Shown here piece after piece: positions 1 through 11,210 of a stretch of DNA of 64,000 nt; position 1 is the stretch's first letter; each line of letters begins with the position of its first letter. Made by a program: the position numbers and the translations under genes. The notes under the pieces are model-generated. The model saw nothing but the letters and a program-made list of their open reading frames with translations. It did not search any database and was not told where the DNA came from. Location of the stretch: positions 30,354,001-30,418,000 of the forward strand of contig OX621255.1 of NCBI GenBank assembly GCA_951640165.1, read 5' to 3'. Source of the stretch: Pseudoips prasinana (Eukaryota; Arthropoda; Insecta; Lepidoptera; Nolidae).

Positions 1-28
1 CGGACCGTCTCAACTGGGCCGTGTTGAA

Positions 29-440
29 ACCGGTAGTAGATGAACCTGCTGAGTTTGTTTCGCTGGGTCTTCTCAGTTGGGGCGCATTGGATCCGGTGGT
101 AGCATTAAAGCGCGACCGTCGTTTTAAACACAAAGTCCGTTATAATAATAATACTGAATTCATTACTTAATATAGACAGAAACATTCAGACAATATGTAG
201 TAAAATATAAATTTCAATCATTAAACCTAAACATAATCTCCTTGACAATAACTTAATACAAGCTAGCTAATTATCACTACTATTATAAAATAAATTGTAT
301 AAATGTTTTAACATTCCGTGTACCTAAATATCTGTAATATGCAACTAGAAATAATAACTGTATTACTACAAACACGTTCTGACTTATTACACGCGCTTTT
401 TTAAAGTCTACGTGAATAAAAAAAATAAAAAAAAATGTAA
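29..440 (+). repeat. Repeat L, 3'-terminal region of a non-LTR element, copy 1
   Basis: This block recurs at 2,080, 4,630, 22,375, 27,762 (reverse), about 41,035, 47,371 and 57,593. It runs from a GC-richer start (CTGGGTCTTCTCAGTTG, then a GGATCCGGTGGTAGCATTAA stretch) through AT-rich sequence to an end like AAGCGCTTTTTTAAAGTCTACGTGAATAAAAACC. Copies are truncated at different 5' points but share this 3' end. That pattern, with the final AATAAA, suggests the 3' UTR of a retrotransposon; the family is not identified. Confidence 0.6.
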
Positions 441-584
441 TACTAGAAGACGCGAGCTGATCCTCTGATAGAAGCATTTAATCATTATGTATGTTAACCA
501 AAGGTATAAAACAATAGTGATCGAGTTCGTACTTTCGAACGACTTTTCTAGAGTAATAATAATATCCAGTATAACATTATTTCC

Positions 585-790
585 ACACGGCCATCTGATC
601 CCAAATAAAGCAGACATTTTACTATGGAAATCAGGTAACTGATAAACTACATATACTACTTTACTTTTGTAAATACATACTTATATAATAGATAATTACA
701 CCCAGACACAGGGAAAACAGACATGTTCATGCACACAAATATCTGTCCTGGGTGGGAATCGAACCTGAAACGACGAACCGGGAACGGTCG
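585..790 (-). mobile_element. SINE-B, tRNA-derived, minus strand
   Basis: The plus strand reads CATCTGATCCCAAATAAAGCAG, then TATGGAAATCAGGTAACTGAT, and ends near GTCCTGGGTGGGAATCGAACC. The last part is the reverse complement of a tRNA B-box (GGTTCGATTCCC). The same element is at 7,395-7,710 (interrupted by MITE-B) and 23,640-23,885 (plus strand), so this copy is an uninterrupted reference for the 7.4-kb one. Confidence 0.55.
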
Positions 791-893
791 TTCCCGGTGA
801 AAGAAAGAAATAGTAAAGAGAGTTGCTAATAACCTAAACTTTTTCTAGGTAAGTCGTGATCTGTTTATCCGGATCGTCTCAGCAGAGGTAATA

Positions 894-1138
894 CAGGGGC
901 TCTACCGACTAAGTCGCCGAACATCGATTTCTTAAATGCAGTTCAAATAAATAAAGGTTAAAAATGACTTTATCAATCGTTAAATCGGCTTCAACGTTGA
1001 CAATCGATTCCGGACCATTTATGACATCCCATGTGCTTATGGAAGCCGATTTAACGATTGATTAAGTAATTTTTATTTGTTATTTATTTGAACTCCATTT
1101 AAGAAATTGATGTTCGGCGCCTTAGCCGGTAGAGGCCC
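894..1138. mobile_element. MITE-A, copy 1
   Basis: An imperfect 245-bp palindrome. It opens CAGGGGCTCTACCGACTAAG, followed by TCGCCGAACATCGAT, and closes with the inverse (GATGTTCGGCG, TTAGCCGGTAGAGG). Inner arms share GTTCAAATAAATAAAGG and its complement. No protein is encoded. The best-preserved copy is at 16,577-16,822. CAGGG-type ends hint at a hAT-like parent, but I found no convincing target-site duplication. Confidence 0.65.
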
Positions 1139-1186
1139 AGAGTCTGATTATCCCTCTTATGAATTAGTTGAACAACACAAAGTATG

Positions 1187-1315
1187 TACAGACGCCAGCA
1201 CATCAAGCTACACAAATCTGTCAAATTTCCCAAATTGAAAGTGAACCTTATGCGATAAAGTTGAAAACCTATAAAATTTGACAGATTGGGGTAGCTTGAT
1301 GTGCTGGCGTCTGTA
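1187..1315. mobile_element. MITE-B (TA-target), copy 1
   Basis: Inverted ends TACAGACGCCAGCACATCAA and its complement surround about 50 bp. The arms continue GCTACCCCAATCTGTCAAATTT in better copies. Six copies occur in the window. Comparison of the 7,436 copy with uninterrupted SINE-B sequences shows TA as the target, as expected for a non-autonomous Tc1/mariner-type element. Confidence 0.75.
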
Positions 1316-1521
1316 GCTAAATATTCTGACTAACAATATGCCTCGTAAGCAGGATGAGGAGTGTTGTAAACTCATAATAGATGTCGGAACACAATGCGTC
1401 CAAGAACAATGCCTGGTGCAAGCGCTGACACGACAGCTACCGGGCGCGGGGAACTAGGGTGGGAACGAGTTTTAGAGACCGAGTAACAAGCGACTATTTA
1501 CTTGTGGTTATGAATATTAAA

Positions 1522-1600
1522 AAGATGGACCGATGATCTTGTGAGGGTCGCTGGATGCGGATAGAGCCATACCGGCAATTGTGGAGATCTAGTGGGCGTT
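1522..1600 (+). mobile_element. LINE ORF2 C-terminal scrap
   Basis: Translation gives RWTDDLVRVAGCG and then stops. The same peptide (RWTDDLVRVAGNRWMR) is in the longer minus-strand LINE remnant at 31,881-32,141, so this is a short fragment of that retrotransposon family. Confidence 0.5.
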
Positions 1601-1755
1601 TTTCGGCTGATATGATGATGATGAATATTAAGGTAAGATGCAATACAGTTCAGCACTTCACATTTTCATTGCTAATGTTGATCCAGGGTTACACGAGTGG
1701 CGGTGGTGGGTAAGAGGAAAAAGCTCATAAATGCTTTTTACACTTTGACTGCAAA

Positions 1756-1924
1756 TCTACTATATAAAAATAAGACGGGTTTTCCTTCCTGACGCTATAA
1801 CTCCAGAACGCACTACCCGATTTCCACGGTTTTGCATTCGTTGGAAAGGTCTCGGGCTCCGTGAGGTTTATAGCAAAGAAAATTTATAAAATTGAATGGG
1901 GGTAACACCGCGGGGCACAGCTAG
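1756..1924 (+). mobile_element. Small non-autonomous Helitron
   Basis: A 169-bp element starts TCTACTATATAAAAATAAG directly after an A and ends in a GC hairpin (ACCGCGGGGCACAG), CTAG and a following T. The TC start, CTRR end and A^T target are Helitron hallmarks. No coding capacity. Confidence 0.65.
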
Positions 1925-2079
1925 TAATGCTATAGAACTAAACATTTAAGTGGAAGAATGTTATTTTGAATAGATATTTTTGATTGGATTCTTCTATTTT
2001 GTTCGTAGCTAACCTTGTGTTAGAGTTAGTTACCACAGCCTGGACCTCGTCATCTTAACAGCCATATCTAGCCGTATCT

Positions 2080-2424
2080 TAATAGCATTAAAGTGCGTCG
2101 TTATACAAGGGCCGTCATAATAATAATGTTGAATTCGTACTTTAATATAGACAGCACCATTCAGATAATCTGTAGTAAAATATAGCTTAAACTATAAATT
2201 TCGATAACTAAACCTAAACATAATCTCTTTGACAATAACTAAATACAAGGTAGCTATATCATTACTATTATGAAATAAATTTTAATAACAATCCGTGTAC
2301 CTAAATATCTATATATAACTAGAAATAATTATGTATACTTAACTATATTACTACAAACATGTTCTGACGATTTACAAGCGCTTTTTTTAAGTCTACGCGA
2401 ATAAATACCTTTTTTTATTTAACA
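2080..2424 (+). repeat. Repeat L, copy 2
   Basis: Matches 95-440 from the GCATTAAAG stretch to the terminal AAGTCTACGCGAATAAATACC, with several substitutions and small gaps. Confidence 0.55.
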
Positions 2425-3820
2425 GGCCTCTCGACACTCAGCATTTAACCCATTTTAATTATTTTAATAATTGAAGACATTTTTAAGATGAAGTTTACAG
2501 TCGACCCAGGAAACTTTTCGCTGTTCCACTGGACAATAAATAAATAAAAATAAAATAAAAATGTTTATTTTCACACAAAACAAATAATTTAAAAAGTTGT
2601 AGTTCTTGATTCCCAAACTATGTAAACTTGTATCTTGGGAATCAGGGCACTCTCCTTAATTAAAATATTTATAATTCTCTCCTTAATTAATATATTAATT
2701 AAAATAGGTAAAACTTAATACACACTAAATAAAAGAATTTACAAAAATATTAAAAAGAAAAAAAATATAACAAAAAAATACAATCATTAGAAAAGAAAAA
2801 ACTTCAAAATATCTACTTATGAGCTCTTCGAGTAAGTAGTACCAATGAACATTAAACAAGTTTGAGCTTAAATAAAATATAAAAAGGAATATAGTTAAGT
2901 AACTATACGTAAATATTTCTAGGTACCTAAATGCAGATATTTAAATTATTCGGCATTTATAAAAACATAGAAACATTTCTATGTTTTTATAAATTCTAAC
3001 TTATAATTTATAATATTAGTTATTTATTTAATTATAATTATTAAGTTAATTTTTTAATTAACGAAATATATGACCACCCATTAGAGAGAATCGCTGGCTC
3101 CGTTATACCCAGGTTTTAATGTTAACCAGTTCAGTATGTAAGAAATAAGTACTTTAGGATTGTAAAAAATAATTAAAATCCTACATGTTCAGTATTGAGG
3201 TTCTACAATCGGCCGTGCACAATGCTCGTCTGCTCGAATTTCGAAACACGCATGCATACTCACCGGAGCATATAGGAGAAAGAGACAGGGAGAGACAAAG
3301 TAGCATGGAGGGTCATCGTCATAACTCTATTTATTATTTAAGAAATTATTTCTACCAGTTAACTTTTGCCGCAAGCCGCACTAAGTAAATTCGTTGCAAG
3401 ATAATAAATTTAACAAAGGTCAAGTACGTATCGGACCCGTCCACTGAGACCTCCGTGTCATCCTTTGACCTATAAAAATATTTCATTAATCAAATACGTA
3501 CGAAAACCGGTAATAATATTTCTTCACTTTTTAATCGAAGCAGCTGTTTAGGTTTGCGAAAGAACTTTGTTGAATAAGTAAGCATAAAAAGTTATGCTTG
3601 TTTGAAAGCCACGCCGTTTTATTTTTCTAATGCCTTTAAATCCTTTCTGCTAATTATGCCAACAAATACCCAAATGCCTTTTCTTTACTCCTGGTCCATT
3701 CAACGGTTGCCTGGAAGAGATCGCACTTAGCGATAAGGCCGCCATTTATACAATCTTAACATACTCATGGTTCTTTTTATATATTTTTTTTTGTGTATAA
3801 TAAAGAGTTACTGTTGTATG
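2425..3820. other. AT-rich gene-free stretch
   Basis: Very AT-rich sequence without a credible gene. It includes a hairpin near 2,963-2,993 (AAAACATAGAAA / TTTCTATGTTTT). The only sizeable frame (3,185-3,388) has no recognisable motif. Confidence 0.5.
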
Positions 3821-3959
3821 TACAGACGCCAACAGCTCAAGCTACCCCAATCTGTCATATTTCCCCAATTGTAAGTGAACCTTATGCTTTTATGATAAAG
3901 TTGAAAGTCTATAAAATAAATTAGGCAGATTGGGGCAGCTGGATGTGCTGGCGTCTGTA
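3821..3959. mobile_element. MITE-B, copy 2
   Basis: Ends TACAGACGCC and GGCGTCTGTA with the inner palindrome CCCAATCTGTCA / GCAGATTGGGG. About 139 bp. Confidence 0.75.
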
Positions 3960-4035
3960 CAAGGCAAACGCAACTAGTTTAGGTGATAAGGAGGATTTTC
4001 TTAAAATTTGCTGGATTATGCGATACGCGCCTAGA

Positions 4036-4254
4036 GCTAGCTCTCCCGCTTTGCTCTGGAGGGAAGTGGAACTATTCATTTTCTAACTCCTCCTTTTTTC
4101 TGTTTCTGATTAAATTCGTTGCGGGATCCAAGACAGTTAAAGCGATTCCCCGGGACATGCCTGAGCTTCACCGCTCAGTGTCATTTCATTGTGTGCCACT
4201 GTTGATCCTGGCTTACAGGAGTTGCAGTGGTGGGTAAGAGGGAGGGACTAGTCC
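4036..4254 (+). mobile_element. LINE-C, 5'-truncated copy with 15-bp target duplication
   Basis: A 219-bp block ending AGGGAGGGACTAGTCCC. It is flanked by the direct repeat CGATACGCGCCTAGA at 4,021-4,035 and 4,255-4,269, so it is a retro-insertion with target duplication. Relatives at 15,472-15,699 and 24,405-24,919 share the 3' end but have different 5' ends, the pattern of 5'-truncated LINE copies. This part appears to be 3' UTR. Confidence 0.75.
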
Positions 4255-4629
4255 CGATACGCGCCTAGATCTACAAAAGTATTTTTTTTAATATTGATAT
4301 GATAGATGCCTTATTATTTTGAACCGAGTCATTTATGAGTCCATAATAAATTTACTAAACGAGTTTATAACATGAATCTGTGATACGTAATTAAATTCCT
4401 ACATTTTATTAATACGGAACCGTTACAATTACGGTCATAAATAATGACGTCGGCACTACGCTCAACCACTCATCAATATCAACATTTGTGTAGAAAAACA
4501 GTCCTTATTATTAAGTAAATTAAGGCCAGTCAAAATCATTTGGGTAAAATGGCAAATGACTTTACCATAATGTATCATCGTCCAACTGAGATTTTTTATG
4601 GTAGCTATTAGTTTTGTTTCTTCAGTCTA

Positions 4630-4880
4630 TTGTGTGTCACAATATGTAGTAAAAATATAGCTAAAACTAAAAATTTTGGTAATTAAACTTAAACATAATC
4701 TCTTTGACAATAACTTAATACAAGCTAGCTAAATATTATTGCTATTATAAAATAAATGTTATAAATATTTTCATACAATATGTACCTAAATATCGATTTA
4801 ACTAGAAATAATAATGTATACAACTTTATTACTACAAACATGTTCTGACTATTTACAAGCGCATTTTTAAAGTCTACGTA
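4630..4880 (+). repeat. Repeat L, copy 3 (5'-shortened)
   Basis: Aligns with the AT-rich second half of repeat L, from CAATATGTAGTAAAA to AAAGTCTACGT. Confidence 0.55.
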
Positions 4881-5584
4881 AAAAAAATATTAAAAAAAAT
4901 TGTCATGTTGGACTTGTCCTGGCGAACTTCGTGCCGCCATATACATACATATTTTGCCGTCAATATTGTCTAAAATCTAATATTTTAATAATAATTTAAT
5001 TCCAGTTACATTGCATCCATTTATTTCTGATATTTTTAAATATTTGCTATATTTTTCATACAAACAATAACGATACACATAAAAGGAAGATTTATCCAAT
5101 GTGGTGTCGTCGTTTGGAAGTTATGAGCATACAAACATTACGGTGATTAATTTTTATTTATATAGATTTTGATATTATGATATTTTTTTTTTGAGACAAC
5201 GCCCGCACTCTCCGCTCCGCACAGGAAATCTAATCCCTGTGTCGCGGGGTACTTTACATTTATTAAAAAAATAATAAGTAATAAAGGATCGTATTACAAT
5301 GTAACTACATCACGACGAGACAATGCAAAATGGCGGCTACTTTTTTGAATTCCGGTGACAGAAAATGTTTCAGAGACCTCTAGAAGAGATTATTTGACGA
5401 ACGTTTCGTTATTGGAAAGTGAAGTCGTAGAAATTACATGGCCGTTGAGAAACTTCCTTGAAAAACGTTTCTTAATGGATTTTTTTTTGTTTCGTAAGGA
5501 AACCATCGCAATTTAAACTTTTACTTTATAGAAGAAACCTCATACAGTATAAAGATAAATTTAACCCGCTTCTTGTTACTGCAA
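4881..5584. other. Gene-free stretch
   Basis: No gene seen. A short block near 5,190-5,265 (ACAACGCCCGCACTC ... TCGCGGGGTACTTTACA) matches part of the SINE-D region at 28,310-28,380. The rest is AT-rich and unassigned. Confidence 0.4.
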
Positions 5585-5770
5585 TTACACTAATATTATA
5601 AAGGAGAAAGTTTGTGAGTATGCGAGTGTGTATGTTTGTTACTCTTTCACGCAAAAACAACCAGACGGATTTTGATGAAACTTTGTAGTAATATACCTTA
5701 TATATATCCGAATAACACATATGCTAGAATTTAAAAAGTTTTACGCGGGTAAAACCGCGGGGCATATCTA
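5585..5770 (+). mobile_element. Non-autonomous Helitron, family 2, copy 1
   Basis: Starts near TTACACTAATATTATAAAGG and ends GCGGGTAAAACCGCGGGGCA. The same start and end frame the better-preserved 6,084-6,277 copy. The terminal CTRR is degraded here (CTAT). Confidence 0.55.
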
Positions 5771-5824
5771 TACTTAATAAGGTACTAGCAGGCTGTACCC
5801 CGCACAGTTAAACTTTATAAATTA

Positions 5825-6041
5825 CTAGCTGTGCCCCGCGGTTTTAACCGTGTTAAACTTTATAAATTATACCTTACATATGTGTTAATCCAGGGTGTCA
5901 GCTAACTCCATACCAATTTTTATTAAAATCGCTTCAGCCATTTAGACGTGAAGAAGTAACAAACATATACACAATCCGTTCCACAGTTTTTGTGTGAAAG
6001 CGTTACAAACATCCATACATCCATCTAAAGTATTAGCATTA
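5825..6041 (-). mobile_element. Non-autonomous Helitron, family 2, minus strand
   Basis: Read on the minus strand it ends CCGCGGGGCACAGCTAG followed by T. The body (GGGTGTCAGCTAACTCCATA on plus) is the inverse of sequence in the 6,084 copy. Its 5' boundary is approximate. Confidence 0.55.
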
Positions 6042-6083
6042 AAATAAAATAGAGCTCATACTAACCGTCTTTAAAAAAAAAAA

Positions 6084-6277
6084 TCACACTAATATTATAA
6101 AGGCGAAAGTTTGGAGAGTGTCTGACTGTGTGAGTGTGTATGTTTGTTACTTCTTCACGTTTAAACGGCTGGAACAATCTTAATAAAATTTGGTATGGAG
6201 TTAGCTGACACCCTGGATTAACACATAGGTTATAATTTATAAAGTTTAACGCGGGTAAAACCACGGGGCATAGCTAA
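6084..6277 (+). mobile_element. Non-autonomous Helitron, family 2, best copy
   Basis: A 194-bp element. It starts TCACACTAATATTATAAAGG right after an A-tract and ends GGGGCATAGCTAA before a T, matching TC...CTRR with A^T insertion. It encodes nothing. Confidence 0.65.
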
Positions 6278-7074
6278 TGTAAAATAAAAAATATTCTCTC
6301 TATGGTACGGAAGCTTAGTGTGCGAGTTCAACTCGTACTTGGCCAGATTTGTTATATTATGCGATTTTTGACGATTTGTCGCTATGATGTCATTAAAAAG
6401 TGTCTCAATAACACTTAATCGATTTTGATTCATGACATACAATTTTATAGCCTTGTTTAATTTAATAAATTAGCATTTAAGTTCCCGTGCTTTATTGGTA
6501 CAATTCCTATGCAAATGTGTTTGTATGATATTTAAAACTAAAATGTTACATATTTAAAAATATTTGAATTTTGTTAAATGAATGAAGGCTATTTAGAACA
6601 ACTTTAACCGACTTTTAAAAGAAGGAAGTTATGAAGTGGACTGTATGTTTGCGTTTTAAATAATTAAATATTTATATTTTTTATTTAAATTTAATAAAAA
6701 AAATTTGGGTTTAAGTTTAAGGTTTCTGAATTCGAAATATGGAATTGGTTGATCATTTTAAAACCCCAGAATCCCGGGGTATTACCATGCTTACATATAC
6801 ATGTGAGGTCATTCATTCTAAAAGGCACTATGTACCTACGCCGGCCACTGCCCACAAAAAATACTAAAATATACAATATAATGGTCAAAATGCTATGTAG
6901 TTTAAAATATTGTTGACAGCTGTCACTCATCTTTTGTTCTCTCTGTACAAAATACAATAGCACAAACAATGTATTACCTATTCCAGTACATTTAACAGCG
7001 TCAAGAAACACAACGTACAATGGAAACAATATCTCACTAACAATAACTCGTTAAAACTTAGGCATGAGACGTAG
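6278..7074. other. Gene-free stretch
   Basis: AT-rich sequence. The minus-strand frames here show no family motif or signal peptide, and their composition is that of the surrounding DNA. Nothing supportable. Confidence 0.4.
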
Positions 7075-7213
7075 TATAGACGCCTGCACATCAAGTTACC
7101 ACAATCTGTCAAATTTCCCCAATTGAAAATGAACCTTACGCTTTTGTGATAAAGTTGAAAATCTATAAAATAAATTTGACAGATTGGGGTAGCTGGATGT
7201 GCTGGCGTCGGTA
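7075..7213. mobile_element. MITE-B, copy 3
   Basis: Diverged ends (TATAGACGCC and GGCGTCGGTA) around the usual CCAATCTGTCAAATTT palindrome. Confidence 0.7.
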
Positions 7214-7394
7214 CATTCACGTCCCATCAATGTATACACTAGTTCTACAAAAACCACCCTTATTTACTTATAGCCAAGATACAATCAAAGTGTACACTGA
7301 TATGGCGTCAACGGTACACCGATCTTTATTCTATGTCATGAGTAAAATACCTTGAATAAATATTCTTTTTTTTTTAATAAATAAATGGGACATT

Positions 7395-7710
7395 ATTCAC
7401 ATACGGCCATCTGATCCCAATCGAAGCAGAACTTGTACAGACGCCAGCACATCCAGCAACCCCAATCTGTCAAATATCTTTTATCGATTTTCAACTTTAT
7501 TACAAAAGCATAAGGTTCACTTTCAATTGGGGAAATTTTACAGATTGGGGTAGCTTGATGTGCTGGCGTCTGTACTATGGAAATCAGATAACTGATACAT
7601 TACGTGTACTACTTTTACACATAATTACATCCAGACTCGGGACAACATGTTCATGCACACAAATATCTGTCCTGTGTGGGGATCGAACCCACGACCAGCG
7701 GCGTGATAGA
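7395..7710 (-). mobile_element. SINE-B, minus strand, interrupted by MITE-B
   Basis: The order matches the 585-790 SINE-B (CCATCTGATCCCAA ... GCAGAACTT | TATGGAAATCAG ... GTGTGGGGATCGAACCC), split by MITE-B at 7,436-7,574. The B-box complement GGGGATCGAACCC gives minus-strand polarity. Confidence 0.6.
7436..7574. mobile_element. MITE-B, copy 4, nested in SINE-B
   Basis: A 139-bp copy with clean TACAGACGCCAGCACATC ends. Removing it and one TA restores GCAGAACTTGTACTATGG, which agrees with the uninterrupted SINE-B copies near 625 and 23,840. TA is therefore the duplicated target. Confidence 0.8.
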
Positions 7711-7879
7711 CAAGGAATAAGGTGGAGTCCCAAATCCAAGCAGAAAAGAGCTTCAAGCAGGAAGAGTGAGAAAATAGAGACGTATAATTCCATGACCCCT
7801 GGGCAGCATTTCTGGCCTCTTTTTCGCTCTAATGTTCTCCCGGTCAAATTTCAGCCACAGCCGCCAGCCTAAATGTAGA

Positions 7880-8060
7880 CTAGCCATTTGCGCGACACAT
7901 AATATAGTGCACAAGTGTGAGCGCATTCACAGGTGCACTTCCTATTCTATTGCGCCCATGATGCGATTGGACAGCTAGACGATAAGACAGCAAAGAGGTC
8001 AGGTACAGGTCCGACGGTTTACGTATTCGCTGATTCACAGGGGGTAACCCCCCACTTTCA
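7880..8060 (-). repeat. SINE-C body fragment, minus strand
   Basis: Inverse of the body of the 27,277-27,640 element. Shared blocks include AGTGCACAAGTGT and GGTGCACTTCCTATTCTATT against the plus-strand AATAGAAAGTGCCCC and ACTTGTGCACTAT. Confidence 0.45.
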
Positions 8061-8446
8061 GAATTTTCAAAACCGATAATCCGCATACCCTGCGGGCTCG
8101 CAACGTGCCTTCTCATGTCTCTCAATAGGCTTCTATAAAAAACATACATACATAGATTCAGGTCTGTTTCCCCGAGGGGTAGGCAGAGACAACGGATTTC
8201 CATTTGTCACGATCGTCATACACCTATCTCTTTTTTCGTAAAATACACTTGGATATAGTCTACAAACAACTTTTATTTTTGCGTCAGGGTTTGAAAATTT
8301 GATTGATTCGTCTAGTTCCGAGGTCCTACACACGTATGCATTGATTTCCAATTGGCAATATCAACAGTACTTCTCAAACAGAACATCAGAGGTAGAAAAA
8401 CATTATGTATTACCTAGTCTATTGGATAAAATTCATTCAATTTGTA

Positions 8447-8614
8447 GGGGCTTCTACTGGGGCTTCAACGTTGACAATCGATTCCGGACCATTTATGACG
8501 TCACATGTGCTCATTGAAGCCGATTAAAAGATTGATTAAGTCATTTTTAACCTTTATTTATTTGAACGCCATTTAATAAATCGATGTTCGGCGACTTAGC
8601 CGGTAGAGCCCCTG
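8447..8614. mobile_element. MITE-A, copy 2 (one arm deleted)
   Basis: Keeps the centre (CAACGTTGACAATCGATTCC) and the right arm ending TTAGCCGGTAGAGCCCCTG. The left arm is reduced to GGGGCTTCTACTGGGGC. Confidence 0.6.
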
Positions 8615-8639
8615 AAAGGCAAGGCAGTTTTTGGTATTT

Positions 8640-8760
8640 TTGCGAACCGAGCAATCTGGTCACCTGAAGGCATATGATCACCGCCCATGGACACTCGCAA
8701 CACCATAGGGGCCGCAAGTGTGTGGCCGGCTTTTAAACGTCGTTAGTGACCTTACCTGCT
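8640..8760. repeat. LINE 3' fragment
   Basis: ATGATCACCGCCCATGGACA followed by CTCGCAACACCA recurs in variant form near 24,250 and, as GTAACCGCTACTCATGGACA, near 20,980. It is probably the tail of one LINE family. No coding frame survives. Confidence 0.4.
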
Positions 8761-8786
8761 AAGCTAGAGTGGGATTGATCCCCACA

Positions 8787-8921
8787 CAGGAGGGCTACCG
8801 GCTAAGTCGCCGAACATCGTGATAGTGATCAGCGTTCAAATAAATAAAAGGTTAAAAATGACTTAATCGATCGCTAAACCGGCAGTTTAGTTAGCAGGCT
8901 TTAGTCATTTTTAACCGTTGA
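8787..8921. mobile_element. MITE-A, copy 3 (partial)
   Basis: Left arm CAGGAGGGCTACCGGCTAAG through GTTCAAATAAATAAAAGG, then collapse into a short inverse. Two small palindromes follow at about 8,920-9,000, one based on ACTTATATGTATACATATAAGT and one on TCATCCTTGTTA / TAACAAGGATGA. Confidence 0.5.
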
Positions 8922-9259
8922 CTTATATGTATACATATAAGTTATAATATGCATACATATAAGTTAGATAAACTCATCCTTGTTACTAACAAGGATGAAT
9001 TTATCTCTGAAAAAAATGTATTATTATTATAAAATCTTCATGGCAGTTCGCGGACACAAGCACGACACTGCAAAATAATTCTACAGCGTTACCGGGGGAG
9101 TTCAAAATCATAATTATACGGAACCCATGGTGTCATTTTGCTAAAGGCGTCCCCACGCTTCCGTTGTAAGACTTCCAATTTGCTAAAATTGACTCTCAAA
9201 TTACTGTACTATTATGTTACTGCTGGGGGTAAGAAACAGCTTAACGAAAACTTAGATCG

Positions 9260-10205
9260 TAGAATAATCGCCAATTGATTCGAATGCAATAGCTATCGAT
9301 AACCTTTCCGCGAATCAAAATAAGCTAGCGATATGTCGTATGATCTTGGGCTACGCCTTTTTCTGAGGGAATACTTAGGCAAATCACCGAGCGATTTGAA
9401 TGCAATAGCTCGAATCGATAACTTTTCCACGAATCAGGAGAGGCAGAATACGTGATATTGCTAATTCGCGTCGTGTGCTACGTCTTAAGCCAAGCCATCA
9501 ATATTTTTCCGCGAATCAGAAGAGGCATATGGTGTGGCCGAGGAGATACTTAGGCGAATCGCCAAGTAATATGAATAGCTATAAATATTTTTTACGCAAA
9601 TCGGAAAAGGAAAATATGTGTGCTATCACTATGCTGTCTGATCTTGTGCTACGTCTTTATCCGAAAAGATAACTGGCCGATTTGCCAAGCAACACGAATA
9701 CAATAGCTATGAATTATTTTTCCGCGAATCAGAAGACACAACCGAAATCACACGACGACGTAGCGATAGCACACATTATGCTAAGGTCTAAGTCTTTAGC
9801 CGAAAATATACTTTGACAAATTGTCAACAAGACGATATCTTCTCCACCAATCTTTAGAGGGAAATTATCTTCCACTGCTACACAATGTGAACACTACTTT
9901 CCGAGTATGAGAAATGAAAAGATAGTTTTCTCTTCTATCGGCAGTCCTCAAAGACTGCCCCGCATGTTTTTTTTCAAGCGGGTGGGATGCCTACGCATGC
10001 CACCCGCGAAAAGGTGTCTGCGACTCCCTCGGACTCACACCGACTAAACGTAACCTGCCGTGGACTTCACTTGGCACCAACGAAGGGGCCCCCGGGAACG
10101 CAGGAATGCTGCTCCGGTGTACGTCTTTAGCTCAGATCATACTTACCCGCCAAGTAATTAGAAACCAATATACCTGTCGATGTTTTTTCTGCGAATCAGA
10201 GGAAT
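9260..10205. repeat. Degenerate satellite-like array, interrupted
   Basis: At least five diverged units share CCGCGAATCAGAAGAGG (near 9,309, 9,427, 9,509, 9,592 and 9,722, and again at 10,190), GAATGCAATAGCTAT and CTTGTGCTACGTCTTTA. Spacing is irregular, about 80-130 bp. GC-rich sequence at about 9,950-10,110 separates the last unit from the rest. No protein. Confidence 0.5.
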
Positions 10206-10209
10206 CAAA

Positions 10210-10580
10210 TTACTTGCTATCTTGGATTAACTCTTTGTCTGCCGGCGTTAGCTTCTCCCCGGCTGGGCGCCGCCCCTGGGACCTTTGGAGCGTTTGGAGG
10301 AGAAACTCCACTCGTCTTGTATAAGTGGTCCCGGGAAGAGGTAACCTGCTGTAGCTCAGGTTGCCTAAACACGCTTGTGCGTGCTGCGGAGGGTGGGACG
10401 CATTCGTGCCCCTTCCCTTCCCCGGGTGAGAGGCTCGCGGAGGCTGCAGTGAACAGCGGGGGTACTGGCGAGATCGTTCACGAGTACCCAGAGCCCCCGC
10501 TACAAGCACTGTGAGGCTGGCTACCATGGTGGTTACAGGAGGTAGGCCCTCCACGACGTGCAATTGACATTTCCACCGCA
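10210..10580. repeat. GC-rich repeat-like fragment, unassigned
   Basis: Markedly GC-richer than its surroundings. Both strands carry open frames (123 codons minus, 65 codons plus), as expected of high GC. Pieces such as GGGTGAGAGGCTCGCGGAGG suggest a relic of a retrotransposon gag or 5' region, but I recognise no motif. Confidence 0.3.
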
Positions 10581-11210
10581 TTAAAAAAATAAAAGACTGT
10601 GTCTAAGGCAGATGAGCATCTTTTTCTGAATTTAAGGTAACAATTTCAATGTTTTGTTTCATACACCCTGTATTTACTTTGAACTTCGAACTAGGGTGGG
10701 TCAGTAATATCCTTTTCGCACCGGATTCCAACAAATTCCTGCCATAATGAGCATTCGTAGTAAATGGGTGTCCGAAGAATGTTTCAGTGGTAATACATAC
10801 GTATTTTCAAGCTTGCGGAATCTAAATTAGTATTTGAGAATTTACGATGGAACTTTTTTCCGGAGATGGATTTTATGAAAATATCGTTTATTCTCATTGC
10901 GAAATATACTTAATCAACCATCGAACTTATTTACTTATTGTATAGGCAGTGGTTATCTTGGTGTCAGAGTTATTCAAGCCGCCCAGTAGGCCTTTGACAT
11001 GGCTTAACGACTGTTGCCTAATGGCTTTGGTTAATTAGAGTTTGGTTATTTGATTCAGTTTCATGGATAGAGAATGCTCCTAACTTTTTTCACTACTTAT
11101 GTTACACCTCTTACGAGTATATTATATAATATCTTCACCTAATTATTATAACTAGAGATGGCACTTGTTCCAAATTCGACCATTATAATGTCTTGGACAA
11201 ATAATGTCTT
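10581..11210. other. Gene-free stretch with a SINE-E fragment
   Basis: At 10,935-11,030 the sequence GGCAGTGGTTATCTTGG ... GGCTTAACGACTGTTGCCTA is the inverse of 29,565-29,660. I see no gene. Confidence 0.45.

Noticed and set aside
10210..10581. 123-codon minus-strand protein
   Set aside because: GC-rich DNA is open on both strands, no motif is seen, and flanks are repeats.
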